A DNA stretch of 64,000 nt from Vibrio sp. SCSIO 43136 (GCF_023716565.1 NZ_CP071848.1:124001-188000); one strand, 5' to 3'; shown: positions 21,086 through 31,134, counted from the stretch's first letter. Notes: generated by a model from the sequence alone, not told the origin. Numbers and translations: made by a program.

Positions 21086-22426
21086 CTATAGCAATTGCTT
21101 CAATACCCTATCCGCACTGATCGTTCGGATCTTACGAATGAGCTTTTGAACAACTACCGGGTAGGTATCGATCTTATCGATCTGGCGATAAGTACATACC
21201 AACTCAGTGTGTTGCAGAATGTTCTCTATTTCTTGTTCAAACTTCGGAACAACAAGTGCGTTGTGGTCTTGTACTAGCAGTGCGTTCTCTAAGTCTAACT
21301 TCCAAGCGCGTGGGTTAAGGTTGTTGCCCGTTAGCAGCATGTAGCGCTTATCTACCCACATTCCCTTAAGGTGATAGCTATTAGAGTCATGCTTCCATAA
21401 GTGTAAAGAGAGCTGGCGACTTGCTAGGAATGCTTCATTAATCTTGGCAAAGCGGCGCAAGTTCATTTCATACAGGTATGGCAGACCACCAATGGTGCTA
21501 AAAGACTGAGTTGGTGGAATATAGAAGTCATTAGCTGTCTTGTCCCCAACAACAATCGATACTTTCACTCCACGTTTAAGCGCTTTTTTAACGGCTTTCG
21601 CTAACTCCTTAGGGAAGTTGAAATACGGAGTACAGATAAAGATTTCATCTTTGGCCTGATTGACCAGCTCCACAATGCTTTGGTTAAGAGTATTGCGTCG
21701 TTTACCTAGTCCTACGATGGGCGTGATAGCAATTTGATCCGCTTTGGCGATTTGGTGGGTAAAGTGATATTGGCTACGAGCGAGTTTCGAACGGAACTGG
21801 CGAATAGCGGTCTTTAGTGACTTAGTCGTTGGCAGCTTTGTCGAAGCAAGGTTATTTACTGCCGCATGGCTGATCATTTCTTCTTGGATGAATCGAACCA
21901 TACTGTCTGCAAGTTCGGCGTTATCGACGATGTGGTAGCGGTCAAATCGGTATCTGTCTTGTTTATTTAGATAGATATTATTTAGGCTCGCACCGCTGTA
22001 GATAACTTGGTCATCAACGATAAAACCTTTGAGGTGCAAAACACCAAAGACTTCTCGACCACGTACTGGGATGCCAAACACAGGAATGTCATATTTGTAC
22101 TCTTTGGCAAACTCGCGATACATCGCGGCGTTTCCTTCCGAGTGTGCCGCTCCGATCAATCCTCGCTGTGCACGGTGCCAGTCGACACAGATCTTAATAT
22201 CAAGATCAGGGTTAGCCTGTTTCGCCTCATACATGGCGGTTAGGATTTCACGACCGGCTTCGTCATCTTCTAAGTAAAGGGCGGCGATATAGATGCGTGA
22301 GTTTGCTTCCCTTATCGCTTCGAGCAGATGAGTACGAAACTGTTCTGCTGAGTGAAGAATATTAAAGTTTGCCGGATCAGTTGCGATGGTTGGCAATGTA
22401 CCAATTTTGTCCCGAATCGCTATCAT
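21086..22426 (-). CDS. pssA: CDP-diacylglycerol--serine O-phosphatidyltransferase
   Basis: 446 residues, close to the 451 of E. coli PssA. It makes phosphatidylserine from CDP-diacylglycerol and serine, the first committed step to phosphatidylethanolamine. It is of the phospholipase D superfamily type: two HKD motifs are visible, His131/Lys133/Asp138 in HLKGFIVDD and His352/Lys354/Asp359 in YHLKGMWVDK. No membrane segment or signal peptide is seen, as expected for a ribosome- and membrane-associated cytoplasmic enzyme. It is convergent with the rrn array; E. coli pssA likewise lies near the 3' end of an rrn operon (rrnG), but at a different locus. Confidence 0.93.
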   Translation of the reverse strand: MIAIRDKIGTLPTIATDPANFNILHSAEQFRTHLLEAIREANSRIYIAALYLEDDEAGREILTAMYEAKQANPDLDIKICVDWHRAQRGLIGAAHSEGNAAMYREFAKEYKYDIPVFGIPVRGREVFGVLHLKGFIVDDQVIYSGASLNNIYLNKQDRYRFDRYHIVDNAELADSMVRFIQEEMISHAAVNNLASTKLPTTKSLKTAIRQFRSKLARSQYHFTHQIAKADQIAITPIVGLGKRRNTLNQSIVELVNQAKDEIFICTPYFNFPKELAKAVKKALKRGVKVSIVVGDKTANDFYIPPTQSFSTIGGLPYLYEMNLRRFAKINEAFLASRQLSLHLWKHDSNSYHLKGMWVDKRYMLLTGNNLNPRAWKLDLENALLVQDHNALVVPKFEQEIENILQHTELVCTYRQIDKIDTYPVVVQKLIRKIRTISADRVLKQLL

Positions 22427-22529
22427 AATTCGTGAAAAGCCTTTGTTCTATTTGCAAAATTGCGAACTTTAAATTTTACCAAAAACTAGCGAAGGGTGAC
22501 TACTATTTCACGGTTCTGTTGAGGCAAAA

Positions 22530-22955
22530 TTAAGCAACATATTGTAAAGGTTTGAGCGACTTACCAGATTGAGTATAGCGTTTGAAAAGATTTTGCAGAC
22601 ACCCAGGCATATTTGTCGTGTCCGTCGTCTCAAAACCGAAGCGGCAGTAGAAGTTTTCAAGGTGTTCTAGAGCAAAACAGTAGTCTTGGTCCCTTAAGAT
22701 CTGTTGTTGGCAGTAGGCCATAAGAGCCGCACCAATCCCCTGACTGCGATACTTGGTGTCAACGACCATGCCCGTGAGTAAACGTGTTTCTTCAATATGC
22801 CTAAATCTAACCACTGCTACCATGGCAGGACCTGAGTAGGCAGCGATGATGAGTTCGTCAGACTTTGCTTTACCTGCTGGGTAGTGTTGTTTGTAGAATC
22901 GTTTTACCAGTGGGAGTTTGATCGGTTCGATTTGCTCAAAGCGTAATTGGGTCAT
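22530..22955 (-). CDS. GNAT-family N-acetyltransferase
   Basis: About 141 residues when begun at the ATG (MTQLRFEQ); a longer reading from TTG at 22988 is open but less likely. The acetyl-CoA pyrophosphate-binding motif is VVDTKYRSQGIGAALMAYC (R-x-Q-G-I-G-A), preceded by the usual beta strands and followed by an aromatic FYCRFGF segment near the C-terminus. Substrate unknown. It is divergent from murB with 57 nt between starts, so the two promoters share that gap. Confidence 0.85.
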   Translation of the reverse strand: MTQLRFEQIEPIKLPLVKRFYKQHYPAGKAKSDELIIAAYSGPAMVAVVRFRHIEETRLLTGMVVDTKYRSQGIGAALMAYCQQQILRDQDYCFALEHLENFYCRFGFETTDTTNMPGCLQNLFKRYTQSGKSLKPLQYVA

Positions 22956-23012
22956 GGAATCACTGTGCAGTTGGGTTAAGATAACCAAAGTTTAGATTTA
23001 GCGTTAAGTATT

Positions 23013-24059
23013 ATGCGTATAGAACACCAAGCAAGTTTAAAGCAATTTCATACCTTTTCCATTGAAGTCGGTTGTGATGTGTTGGTTGAGGCAACGAGTG
23101 TCGACGAGCTTATCCAATGCTACCAAAACCCGGATTGGGCCAATTTGCCAAAGTTGGTGCTGGGTAAAGGCAGTAATATGCTGTTTACCGAGCACTTTAA
23201 GGGAGTAGTGATCCTCAATCGCTTAATGGGCAAAGAGGTGACCGAGAGTGAGTTGGCTTATCACCTGCATATTAATGGTGGGGAAGACTGGCCAGAACTT
23301 GTTGCCTGGAGTTTGAAGCAAGGTTATGACGGCTTGGAAAACTTAGCGCTCATCCCAGGTTGTGTAGGCTCTTCTCCAATCCAAAACATTGGAGCGTACG
23401 GTGTTGAGCTAAAAGATGTGTGTGAGTACGTAGAGTACCTATGTTTAGAGACTTTCACTATTAAACGCCTATCTAAGCATGAGTGTGAGTTTGGTTACCG
23501 AGACTCAATCTTTAAACATCAGTTACATGGAAAAGCTGTCATTACCGCCGTTGGCATTACCTTAAATAAGCAGTGGCAAGCGAAGGCACAGTATGGGCCA
23601 TTAAAAGCGATAGATGCTGGCGAACGTAATGCTCAAACAATCTTTAATACGGTTTGCGATATTCGGATGGAGAAACTTCCTGACCCTGCCGTGTTGGGTA
23701 ATGCGGGCAGTTTCTTTAAAAATCCTGTGGTTAGCCAAGACCAGTATCAAGCACTAAAGCTTAAATATCCTAATTTGGTCGGCTATGAGGTGGAGCATGG
23801 TGTAAAGCTGGCTGCTGGTTGGCTGATTGATAATGCTGGTTTAAAGGGGGTTTCTGTTGGAGGCGCTCAAGTACACCAACAACAGGCATTGGTATTGGTT
23901 AATCATGATAGGGCAAGTGCACAAGATGTCCTTGGGTTAGCAAAGTTGGTAACCGAGCGGGTTAAATCTGAATATGGTGTCTCTTTGGAGCATGAAGTGC
24001 GATTTATGGGGCAAAGTGAAGAAACACACCTTCAACAATGGATTGAAAATCATCAATGA
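23013..24059 (+). CDS. murB: UDP-N-acetylenolpyruvoylglucosamine reductase MurB
   Basis: 348 residues. A FAD enzyme that uses NADPH to reduce the enolpyruvyl group to UDP-N-acetylmuramate, the second committed step of peptidoglycan synthesis. Visible: the FAD-binding LGKGSNML (50-57), IPGCVGSSPIQNIGAYG, the GYRDSIFK segment (161-168), the catalytic Ser233 in GNAGSFFKNP, and Glu328 in LEHEVRF. Length and the presence of the Tyr loop fit the E. coli-like type I MurB. The stop overlaps the birA start by 4 nt (ATGA), indicating translational coupling. Confidence 0.96.
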   Translation: MRIEHQASLKQFHTFSIEVGCDVLVEATSVDELIQCYQNPDWANLPKLVLGKGSNMLFTEHFKGVVILNRLMGKEVTESELAYHLHINGGEDWPELVAWSLKQGYDGLENLALIPGCVGSSPIQNIGAYGVELKDVCEYVEYLCLETFTIKRLSKHECEFGYRDSIFKHQLHGKAVITAVGITLNKQWQAKAQYGPLKAIDAGERNAQTIFNTVCDIRMEKLPDPAVLGNAGSFFKNPVVSQDQYQALKLKYPNLVGYEVEHGVKLAAGWLIDNAGLKGVSVGGAQVHQQQALVLVNHDRASAQDVLGLAKLVTERVKSEYGVSLEHEVRFMGQSEETHLQQWIENHQ

Positions 24060-25027
24060 AAGGATCGTCGTTAAAGTATGCGTTAGTCGAGTTACTCGCA
24101 GACGGAGAGTTTCACTCTGGAGAAGCACTAGGTCATACGCTTGGTGTGTCTAGAGCTGCGATCAGCAAACACATTAAAAGCATTCAATCTCTAGGGCTGG
24201 ATGTGTTTAGTGTGCCACGAAAAGGATATAAGCTGACTCAACCTATCTCTTTGCTTTGCAGTGAGAAAATATCGCCTTTAATTGAGCGCCCAGTATCGGT
24301 GTTCCCCGTCATTGATTCAACCAATCAGTATTTAATGGACCAGATGGGTTCTCTAGACAGTGGTCATGTTTGTTTGGCGGAATACCAAAGCAGTGGTCGC
24401 GGTCGTCGTGGTCGTACTTGGGTTTCACCTTTCGCAACTAATCTATATATGTCGATGTACTGGCGTTTGGAAGCGGGTATGGCTGCTGCGATGGGACTAA
24501 GTTTAGTCATTGGCATAGCGACGACGGAAGCTTTGGACTCATTGGGCTATGACGGTGTGAAGCTTAAATGGCCTAACGACATTTACTACCAAGACACGAA
24601 ACTTGCCGGGATTTTAGTGGAAATGTCAGGACAAGCCGGCGGCGCTGCTGAGCTTGTGATCGGGCTTGGACTTAATGTTGCTATGCCCGAGTCTGAAACC
24701 GAAGCAATAGATCAGCCTTGGACGGCATTGGAAAAACTGAGCGCTGGTTCTTTGCCTATTGATAGAAATGAGTTGGCAGCAACTATACTCCAGCATTGGC
24801 AACAAGCGTTGGCCCAATATGAGGGCATGGGGATGTCCGCCTTTATAGAACGATGGAATCGGTTTGATAACTATGTGGGTCGTCCGGTGACATTATTAAT
24901 GGGGCCTAATCAGGTCACTGGTATCGTGCAAGGCATTAATGAGCAAGGTGCGGTGTTGATAGAGACCGATAAAGGGGTTGAAGCCTTCATCGGTGGAGAG
25001 ATTTCTTTAAGAGCAAAGAGTAAGTAA
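24056..25027 (+). CDS. birA: Bifunctional biotin ligase and biotin operon repressor BirA
   Basis: 323 residues. The N-terminal winged helix (about 1-62, helix pair LGHTLGVSRAAISKHIKSIQ) binds the bio operator; the central ligase domain has the biotinyl-AMP loop GRGRRGR (114-120), KWPNDIY (171-177) and Lys182 in KLAGIL; a C-terminal SH3-like domain ends the protein. It activates biotin with ATP and transfers it to AccB, whose gene is also in this window (59169-59630). Coupled to murB as in E. coli; its stop is adjacent to the convergent coaA stop. Confidence 0.96.
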   Translation: MKGSSLKYALVELLADGEFHSGEALGHTLGVSRAAISKHIKSIQSLGLDVFSVPRKGYKLTQPISLLCSEKISPLIERPVSVFPVIDSTNQYLMDQMGSLDSGHVCLAEYQSSGRGRRGRTWVSPFATNLYMSMYWRLEAGMAAAMGLSLVIGIATTEALDSLGYDGVKLKWPNDIYYQDTKLAGILVEMSGQAGGAAELVIGLGLNVAMPESETEAIDQPWTALEKLSAGSLPIDRNELAATILQHWQQALAQYEGMGMSAFIERWNRFDNYVGRPVTLLMGPNQVTGIVQGINEQGAVLIETDKGVEAFIGGEISLRAKSK

Positions 25028-25951
25028 TTACTTACGCAATAAGACTTGTTCTACACTATGGTTTTCACCTTTGCGTAGAATAAGTTGAGCCCGCTCTCTG
25101 GTCGGTAAGATATTTTCATTGAGGTTCTTACCGTTAATAGAACTCCAGATGCTGCGCGCTTTTTTGATGGCATCGTCCTTACTCATGAGTGTGTAGTGAT
25201 TGAAGTATGCGCCAGGCTTACGGAATGCACCTTGGCGAAACTTCAAGAAACGCTCGATATACCACTCTTCGATTTGTGTTGAATCCGCATCGACATATAA
25301 AGAAAAGTCTAAAAAGTCAGAGATAAAGACGCGATGTGGGTCATGAGGATAATCCATACCACTTTGCAGCACATTAAGCCCTTCAATGATCAGCACATCA
25401 GGCTGGTCAACAACCTTCTCTTCTTCGGTAATGTCGTAAGTCAGATGAGAGTAGACTGGGGCCGTGACATTACGTTTGCCAGCTTTGACGTCAGAGACGA
25501 ACTTAACCAAACGATGCATATCATAGGATTCTGGAAACCCTTTCTTGGTCATTAAGTCACGTTCATTGAGCACTTTGTTGGGGTGTAAAAAGCCATCAGT
25601 GGTAATGAGCTCGACTTTTGGGTGATTCTCCCAACGAGAAAGCAGCGCTTTTAGTAATCGCGCAGTGGTACTTTTACCTACTGCGACACTGCCTGCGATG
25701 CCAATGATAAACGGTGGGGTGTGGTCATTTTCACCAAGGAATTGCTGCAACACGGAATTTCGACTTTGTCGAGCCTCAACATACAGATTGAGTAACCTAG
25801 AGAGAGGCAAGTAGATCTCTACGGCTTCTTGCATGGTTAAGTTTTCATTGATCCCTTGCAGTTCTTCTAGGTCCTCTTGGGTAAGAGTCATAGGAACGGC
25901 ATTTCTCAATTCAGACCATTTATGACGGTCGAAAGACATATACGGGGTCAT
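25028..25951 (-). CDS. coaA: Pantothenate kinase, type I
   Basis: 307 residues. Phosphorylates pantothenate, the first and rate-limiting step of coenzyme A synthesis. The P-loop [12 protein letters not shown] is at 84-95; [18 protein letters not shown] and the C-terminal ICLxxRxRAQLIL-type end are typical of the prokaryotic type I family, which is feedback inhibited by CoA. It is convergent with birA with no gap between stop codons, and divergent from the tRNA-tuf operon, exactly as in E. coli. Confidence 0.95.
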   Translation of the reverse strand: MTPYMSFDRHKWSELRNAVPMTLTQEDLEELQGINENLTMQEAVEIYLPLSRLLNLYVEARQSRNSVLQQFLGENDHTPPFIIGIAGSVAVGKSTTARLLKALLSRWENHPKVELITTDGFLHPNKVLNERDLMTKKGFPESYDMHRLVKFVSDVKAGKRNVTAPVYSHLTYDITEEEKVVDQPDVLIIEGLNVLQSGMDYPHDPHRVFISDFLDFSLYVDADSTQIEEWYIERFLKFRQGAFRKPGAYFNHYTLMSKDDAIKKARSIWSSINGKNLNENILPTRERAQLILRKGENHSVEQVLLRK

Positions 25952-26081
25952 AGTAAACCTTGGTGTTGATGGTGAGCAGACGACAATACACTATGGCGTA
26001 TTGAAATCAAACGACTCAAGCTGCATAAATTGTTCAAAATAGGATGGAAATTGCCGAAAAAACATCCGTTCAATCTTAAAA

Positions 26082-26116
26082 AATAGGAAATTTAGTTTTT
26101 TTTTAAATTTCCTATT
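26082..26116. repeat. Perfect 13-bp AT-rich inverted repeat at the tRNA-tuf promoter
   Basis: Arms AATAGGAAATTTA (26082-26094) and TAAATTTCCTATT (26104-26116) around GTTTTTTTT. The right arm runs into the -35 hexamer at 26115. It may be an UP element or a protein-binding site. Confidence 0.7.
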
Positions 26117-26143
26117 GCCAGAAGGGAAATCATTCAATAGAAT
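26115..26143 (+). promoter_or_regulatory. Promoter of the tRNA-tuf operon
   Basis: TTGCCA (26115-26120), 17-nt spacer, TAGAAT (26138-26143), then TCGCCCC, a GC-rich discriminator of the stringent type. The first tRNA begins about 7 nt after the likely transcription start. Confidence 0.85.
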
Positions 26144-26156
26144 TCGCCCCACTTGT

Positions 26157-26232
<76 letters not shown>

Positions 26233-26268
26233 TTCTTTCCTAAATGAGAAAGAATGCTTAAAAAATTT

Positions 26269-26353
<85 letters not shown>

Positions 26354-26388
26354 TATTCTTTAGGAAATAGCGCTCAGAGTTACGCGTT

Positions 26389-26463
<75 letters not shown>

Positions 26464-26476
26464 CTCCTTTTAGAGT

Positions 26477-26552
<76 letters not shown>

Positions 26553-26648
26553 GCTCTAAGTAGCTCCATTTCCTTTCGATATACACCATTATTATTTTGG
26601 TTGCGTGGTCTCAAAGCCACCATAAATCCGTACCTTGAGGGACACTCC

Positions 26649-27833
26649 ATGTCTAAAGAAAAATTTGAACGTACGAAACCGCACGTAAACGTTGGTACTA
26701 TCGGCCACGTTGACCACGGTAAAACAACTCTAACTGCTGCAATCTGTACTACTCTAGCTAAAGTGTACGGCGGTGAAGCGAAAGACTTCGCATCTATCGA
26801 TAACGCTCCAGAAGAGCGTGAGCGCGGTATCACAATTGCAACTTCTCACGTTGAGTATGACACTCCAACTCGTCACTACGCACACGTAGACTGCCCAGGA
26901 CACGCCGATTACGTTAAAAACATGATCACTGGTGCTGCGCAAATGGACGGTGGTATCCTAGTAGTAGCTGCGACTGACGGCCCAATGCCTCAGACTCGTG
27001 AGCACATCCTACTTGGCCGTCAGGTTGGTATCCCATACATCATCGTATTCATGAACAAATGTGACATGGTTGACGATGAAGAACTACTAGAACTAGTAGA
27101 AATGGAAGTTCGTGAACTTCTTTCTGAGTACGAATTCCCAGGCGACGACCTACCAGTAATCCAAGGTTCTGCTCTTGGTGCACTAAACGGCGAAAAACAA
27201 TGGGAAGACAAGATCGTTGAGCTAGCTGAAGCTCTAGATTCTTACATCCCAGAGCCAGAGCGTGCTGTAGACCAGCCGTTCCTAATGCCAATCGAAGACG
27301 TATTCTCGATCCAAGGTCGTGGTACTGTTGTAACTGGTCGTATCGAGCGCGGTATCCTAACTGTAGGTGACGAAGTAGAAATCGTAGGTATCAAAGAGAC
27401 TACAACTACTACTTGTACTGGTGTTGAGATGTTCCGTAAGCTTCTTGACGAAGGTCGTGCTGGTGAGAACGTTGGTGCACTTCTACGTGGTACTAAGCGT
27501 GACGAAGTTGAGCGTGGTCAAGTTCTTGCAGCTCCTGGCTCAATCAACCCACACACTAAGTTCGAGTCTGAAGTATACGTACTTTCTAAAGACGAAGGCG
27601 GCCGTCACACTCCTTTCTTCAAAGGCTACCGTCCACAGTTCTACTTCCGTACTACGGACGTAACTGGTGACATCCAGCTTCCAGAAGGCGTTGAAATGGT
27701 AATGCCTGGTGACAACGTTCAAATGACTGTTGAGCTAATCGCTCCAATCGCTATGGACGAAGGCCTACGTTTCGCTATCCGTGAAGGTGGCCGTACTGTA
27801 GGTGCTGGTGTTGTTGCTAAGATCTTCGACTAA
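26649..27833 (+). CDS. tufB: Elongation factor Tu
   Basis: 394 residues. The GTPase that carries aminoacyl-tRNA to the ribosomal A site. Visible G motifs: GHVDHGKT (19-26), DCPGHADYV and NKCDMV; domains 2 and 3 follow in full, ending [11 protein letters not shown]. The start ATG of [14 protein letters not shown] is chosen over an upstream in-frame ATG that lies inside tRNA-Thr; GAGG precedes it. Codon use is strongly biased. It is cotranscribed with the four upstream tRNAs. The symbol tufB refers to this position; a second tuf copy may exist elsewhere. Confidence 0.97.
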   Translation: MSKEKFERTKPHVNVGTIGHVDHGKTTLTAAICTTLAKVYGGEAKDFASIDNAPEERERGITIATSHVEYDTPTRHYAHVDCPGHADYVKNMITGAAQMDGGILVVAATDGPMPQTREHILLGRQVGIPYIIVFMNKCDMVDDEELLELVEMEVRELLSEYEFPGDDLPVIQGSALGALNGEKQWEDKIVELAEALDSYIPEPERAVDQPFLMPIEDVFSIQGRGTVVTGRIERGILTVGDEVEIVGIKETTTTTCTGVEMFRKLLDEGRAGENVGALLRGTKRDEVERGQVLAAPGSINPHTKFESEVYVLSKDEGGRHTPFFKGYRPQFYFRTTDVTGDIQLPEGVEMVMPGDNVQMTVELIAPIAMDEGLRFAIREGGRTVGAGVVAKIFD

Positions 27834-27892
27834 TTCTTACGAATAGTAGAAGAATCGGAAAATCTTTGAATAAGATTTGACGAGACACTAGT

Positions 27893-27920
27893 AAAAAGGG
27901 CATCATTTGATGCCCTTTTT
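27893..27920 (+). terminator. Terminator after tuf
   Basis: AAAAAGGGCATCA/TGATGCCCTTTTT stem with the T-run forming its end. Confidence 0.9.
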
Positions 27921-28097
27921 ATGCGCTATTGTTTAGTGATGATGGTTTTTCCATCAGCTGGGCAGTCGCAGAAAAGATTTTGTGATTAAGATCTCATCTA
28001 AGTCACGGTAATGCGTTGGGATTCAATGCGAAGGAATGTGCCCTGCAACAGCGGGGTTGTTGTCGTCTATATTTAAGACTTGTCACAGGTTGGTTCT

Positions 28098-28475
28098 ATG
28101 AAAGCAAACGCTGAAACTCCTGATAGCTCAAGTGCAGCAGATATGTTCAAGTGGATTGTCGCTTTTGCTCTGCTAGCCGCTGCTGTTGTGGGTAATTACC
28201 TGTATGGTGAAATGTCTGTAGTGATCCGCGCTACAGCTGTTGTTGTACTAATCGCTGCTGCACTTGGTGTTGCTGCAACAACAACAAAAGGTAAAGCTGC
28301 AATCGAGTTCGCTCGTGAATCTCGAATGGAAGTTCGCAAAGTGGTTTGGCCTACTCGCCAAGAAACTACGCAAACTACATTTATTGTTCTTGCAGTAAGT
28401 ATTGTTATGGCTCTGGTACTATGGGGTATCGACGGCATTATGGTTCGTCTAGTATCTCTAGTAACTGGAGTGTGA
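28098..28475 (+). CDS. secE: Preprotein translocase subunit SecE
   Basis: 125 residues from the ATG of [11 protein letters not shown]; an in-frame TTG 18 nt upstream is less likely. Three membrane segments (about 18-36, 40-60, 94-112) as in the three-helix E. coli SecE. The conserved cytoplasmic amphipathic helix and hinge [13 protein letters not shown] (about 78-90) is intact. SecE clamps SecY in the protein-conducting channel. It lies 12 nt upstream of nusG, forming the usual secE-nusG operon. Confidence 0.95.
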   Translation: MKANAETPDSSSAADMFKWIVAFALLAAAVVGNYLYGEMSVVIRATAVVVLIAAALGVAATTTKGKAAIEFARESRMEVRKVVWPTRQETTQTTFIVLAVSIVMALVLWGIDGIMVRLVSLVTGV

Positions 28476-28487
28476 GGGTATTAATAC

Positions 28488-29036
28488 ATGAGTGAAGCTC
28501 CAAAAAAACGCTGGTATGTGGTTCAAGCCTTCTCTGGATTTGAAGGTCGTGTTGCACAGTCTCTTCGTGAACACATCAAAATGCATAGCATGGAAGAGCT
28601 GTTCGGTGAAGTACTAGTTCCTACTGAAGAAGTAGTGGAAATGCGCGCAGGCCAACGTCGTAAGAGTGAGCGCAAGTTCTTCCCTGGTTACGTTCTTGTC
28701 CAAATGATCATGAACGATGAATCATGGCACTTGGTGCGCAGCGTGCCGCGTGTGATGGGCTTCATTGGTGGTACCTCTGACCGTCCAGCACCTATCACTG
28801 ATAAAGAAGCAGATGCGATTCTGAACCGTCTTGAAAAAGCGAGTGAAGCACCGCGTCCACGTACCATGTACGAAGCTGGTGAAGTGGTACGTGTTAATGA
28901 AGGTCCATTTGCTGACTTCAACGGTACTGTTGAAGAAGTGGATTACGAGAAAAGCCGCTTGAAGGTGTCTGTATCGATCTTTGGTCGTGCAACGCCTGTT
29001 GAGTTGGAATTTGGTCAGGTTGAAAAACTTGATTAA
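28488..29036 (+). CDS. nusG: Transcription elongation and antitermination factor NusG
   Basis: 182 residues. The N-terminal NGN domain begins [20 protein letters not shown] and binds RNA polymerase over the cleft; the C-terminal KOW domain (about 128-182, [21 protein letters not shown]) contacts Rho or ribosomal protein S10. It also takes part in rRNA antitermination at the boxA sites found in this window. GAGGG precedes the ATG. Confidence 0.96.
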   Translation: MSEAPKKRWYVVQAFSGFEGRVAQSLREHIKMHSMEELFGEVLVPTEEVVEMRAGQRRKSERKFFPGYVLVQMIMNDESWHLVRSVPRVMGFIGGTSDRPAPITDKEADAILNRLEKASEAPRPRTMYEAGEVVRVNEGPFADFNGTVEEVDYEKSRLKVSVSIFGRATPVELEFGQVEKLD

Positions 29037-29054
29037 AAAAACACCTTTTTAGGG

Positions 29055-29083
29055 TTGTCGAAGGCGCGAATTATGGCTATAAT
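29055..29083 (+). promoter_or_regulatory. Promoter of rplKA
   Basis: TTGTCG (29055-29060), 17-nt spacer, TATAAT (29078-29083), then TTCGCGCC. The -10 is inside the hairpin listed next. Confidence 0.8.
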
Positions 29084-29096
29084 TTCGCGCCTTTTT
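29061..29096 (+). terminator. Terminator of secE-nusG overlapping the rplK promoter
   Basis: A 14-bp dyad (AAGGCGCGAA-TTAT / ATAATTTCGCGCCTT, one bulge) followed by a T-run. Upstream transcripts would fold it; the rplK promoter -10 is part of its right arm. Confidence 0.75.
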
Positions 29097-29184
29097 ACTT
29101 CTACGGAAGTTAAAAAGTTCGAATTCTTTTAAAGGGGAGCTGGTCGAAACGATCCGCGTTTGAACCCAAAACTTAGGAAATATC

Positions 29185-29613
29185 ATGGCTAAGAAAGTTG
29201 AAGCTTATATCAAGCTGCAAGTTGCAGCGGGTATGGCAAACCCGAGTCCACCGGTTGGTCCTGCTCTAGGTCAACACGGTGTGAACATCATGGAATTCTG
29301 TAAAGCGTTCAACGCAAAAACAGAATCTGTTGAGAAAGGTCTACCGATCCCAGTTGTAATCGCTGTTTACAACGACCGTTCTTTCACTTTTGAAACTAAG
29401 ACTCCACCTGCTGCTGTTCTTCTTAAGAAAGCTGCTGGCGTTAAGTCTGGTTCAGGTCGTCCAAACACTGAAAAAGTTGGTACTGTAACTGACGCTCAGC
29501 TTCAAGAAATCGCAGAAACTAAAGCTGCTGATATGACTGGTGCTGACATCGAAGCGATGAAGCGTTCTATCGCAGGTACTGCTCGTTCAATGGGCCTAGT
29601 GGTAGAGGGTTAA
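29185..29613 (+). CDS. rplK: 50S ribosomal protein L11
   Basis: 142 residues, the standard length. N-terminal domain with the Pro-rich [20 protein letters not shown] helix region, C-terminal 23S-binding domain with [23 protein letters not shown]11 binds the GTPase-associated centre of 23S rRNA and is needed for RelA activation. AGGA precedes the ATG; rplA follows after 4 nt. Confidence 0.97.
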   Translation: MAKKVEAYIKLQVAAGMANPSPPVGPALGQHGVNIMEFCKAFNAKTESVEKGLPIPVVIAVYNDRSFTFETKTPPAAVLLKKAAGVKSGSGRPNTEKVGTVTDAQLQEIAETKAADMTGADIEAMKRSIAGTARSMGLVVEG

Positions 29614-29617
29614 TAAG

Positions 29618-30319
29618 ATGGCTAAACTAACTAAGCGCATGCGCGTTATCCGCGAAAAAGTTGACGTAACTAAAGAATACGAAATCAACGAAGCTGTTGC
29701 TCTTCTTAAAGAACTAGCAACTGCTAAATTCGTTGAGTCTGTAGACGTTGCTGTTAACCTAGGCATCGATGCTCGTAAATCTGACCAGAACGTACGTGGT
29801 GCAACTGTACTACCTCACGGTACTGGCCGCGAAATCCGCGTTGCAGTGTTCACTCAAGGTGCAAACGCTGAAGCAGCTAAAGAAGCTGGCGCAGACATCG
29901 TTGGTATGGAAGATCTTGCTGAGCAAGTGAAGAAGGGCGAAATGAACTTCGACGTAGTTGTAGCATCTCCTGATGCAATGCGCGTTGTAGGTCAACTAGG
30001 TACTATCCTAGGTCCACGCGGTCTAATGCCAAACCCTAAAGTTGGTACTGTAACTCCTAACGTTGCTGACGCGGTTAAGAACGCTAAAGCTGGTCAGGTT
30101 CGTTACCGTAACGACAAGAACGGTATCGTTCACACGACTATCGGTAAAGCATCTTTCGAAGCTTCTCAGCTTCAAGAGAACCTAGAAGCACTTCTAGTGG
30201 CTCTTAAGAAAGCTAAGCCGTCTTCAGCGAAAGGTACTTTCCTGAAGAAAGTTAGCATCTCTACTACAATGGGTGCTGGCGTTGCTGTTGATCAGGCGAG
30301 CCTGAACACTCAAGCATAA
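29618..30319 (+). CDS. rplA: 50S ribosomal protein L1
   Basis: 233 residues. L1 binds the mobile L1 stalk of 23S rRNA and, in enterobacteria, represses translation of its own rplKA mRNA. The family core [21 protein letters not shown] is present. Start ATG with GAGGGTTAATAAG before it, overlapping the rplK end region, consistent with coupling. Confidence 0.97.
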   Translation: MAKLTKRMRVIREKVDVTKEYEINEAVALLKELATAKFVESVDVAVNLGIDARKSDQNVRGATVLPHGTGREIRVAVFTQGANAEAAKEAGADIVGMEDLAEQVKKGEMNFDVVVASPDAMRVVGQLGTILGPRGLMPNPKVGTVTPNVADAVKNAKAGQVRYRNDKNGIVHTTIGKASFEASQLQENLEALLVALKKAKPSSAKGTFLKKVSISTTMGAGVAVDQASLNTQA

Positions 30320-30324
30320 TTTAT

Positions 30325-30352
30325 TTGATTGGGCGTGAAATTAGTGTATAAT
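30325..30352 (+). promoter_or_regulatory. Promoter of rplJL-rpoBC
   Basis: TTGATT (30325-30330), 16-nt spacer, TATAAT (30347-30352), then TTTGCGCC. The -10 sits in a dyad (GGCGTGAAATTA / TAATTTTGCGCC) with the same layout as the rplK promoter. Confidence 0.8.
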
Positions 30353-30374
30353 TTTGCGCCTAATTATTGTGGTT

Positions 30375-30545
30375 GGGACTTTGTTTTTCCTCTCTGAGAA
30401 GAGACCAAGTCTCCGTCCAAGACCGTAGGTGTTTGCATTAGCAGACTTAATTAACCTGCGTAGACGGTGTCCGAACCTAAAGAAAGATGATTATTTTTCG
30501 CCTTTCTTCTGGAACTGCACCGTAGTAGCTCTCACATTAATTTGA
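30375..30545 (+). promoter_or_regulatory. L10 leader, autoregulatory mRNA element of rplJL
   Basis: A structured leader of about 200 nt between the promoter and rplJ. The CTCTCTGAGAAGAG hairpin, CCAAGACCGTAGGTG and TAACCTGCGTAGACGGTG segments match the known L10 leader layout, in which L10-(L7/L12)4 binds the mRNA and blocks rplJ translation. Boundaries approximate. Confidence 0.7.
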
Positions 30546-30582
30546 TGTGAGTGGTGTAATGACAACCAGGAGTAAATCCAAG

Positions 30583-31077
30583 ATGGCTTTAAATCTTCAA
30601 GACAAAAAAGCAATTGTTGCTGAAGTCAACGAAGCAGCCGGTGATGCACTTTCTGCAGTTGTAGCTGATTCTCGTGGCGTTACTGTTGCTGCGATGACTA
30701 CTCTACGTAAACAAGCTCGTGAAGCTGGCGTTTACATGAAAGTCGTTCGTAACACACTTGCACGCCGTGCAGTTGAAGGTACTGATTTTGAGTGTCTAAC
30801 TGACACTTTCTCAGGCCCTACACTGATCGCATTCTCTAACGAGCACCCAGGTGCTGCAGCGCGTCTTTTCAAAGACTTCGCTAAAGAGAATGAGAATTTC
30901 GAGGTAAAAGCTGCTGCATTTGAAGGCGCTGTTACTGATGCGGAAGTACTAGCAACACTACCAACTTACGACGAAGCAATCGCACGCCTAATGATGTGCA
31001 TGAAAGAAGCTTCTGCTGGCAAGCTGGTTCGTACTATCGCCGCTGTTCGCGATCAGAAAGAAGAAGCTGCGGCATAA
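30583..31077 (+). CDS. rplJ: 50S ribosomal protein L10
   Basis: 164 residues from [12 protein letters not shown], preceded by AGGAG 11 nt upstream; an upstream in-frame ATG would add 12 residues without a family match. L10 anchors the L7/L12 dimers at the stalk base through its C-terminal helix (about 135-164) and autoregulates the operon through the leader upstream. Confidence 0.96.
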   Translation: MALNLQDKKAIVAEVNEAAGDALSAVVADSRGVTVAAMTTLRKQAREAGVYMKVVRNTLARRAVEGTDFECLTDTFSGPTLIAFSNEHPGAAARLFKDFAKENENFEVKAAAFEGAVTDAEVLATLPTYDEAIARLMMCMKEASAGKLVRTIAAVRDQKEEAAA

Positions 31078-31134
31078 GCCTTGCTTTTCACTGAACGCTA
31101 TTTAAACTTATTGTTGACTTAAAAGAGAATTGTT

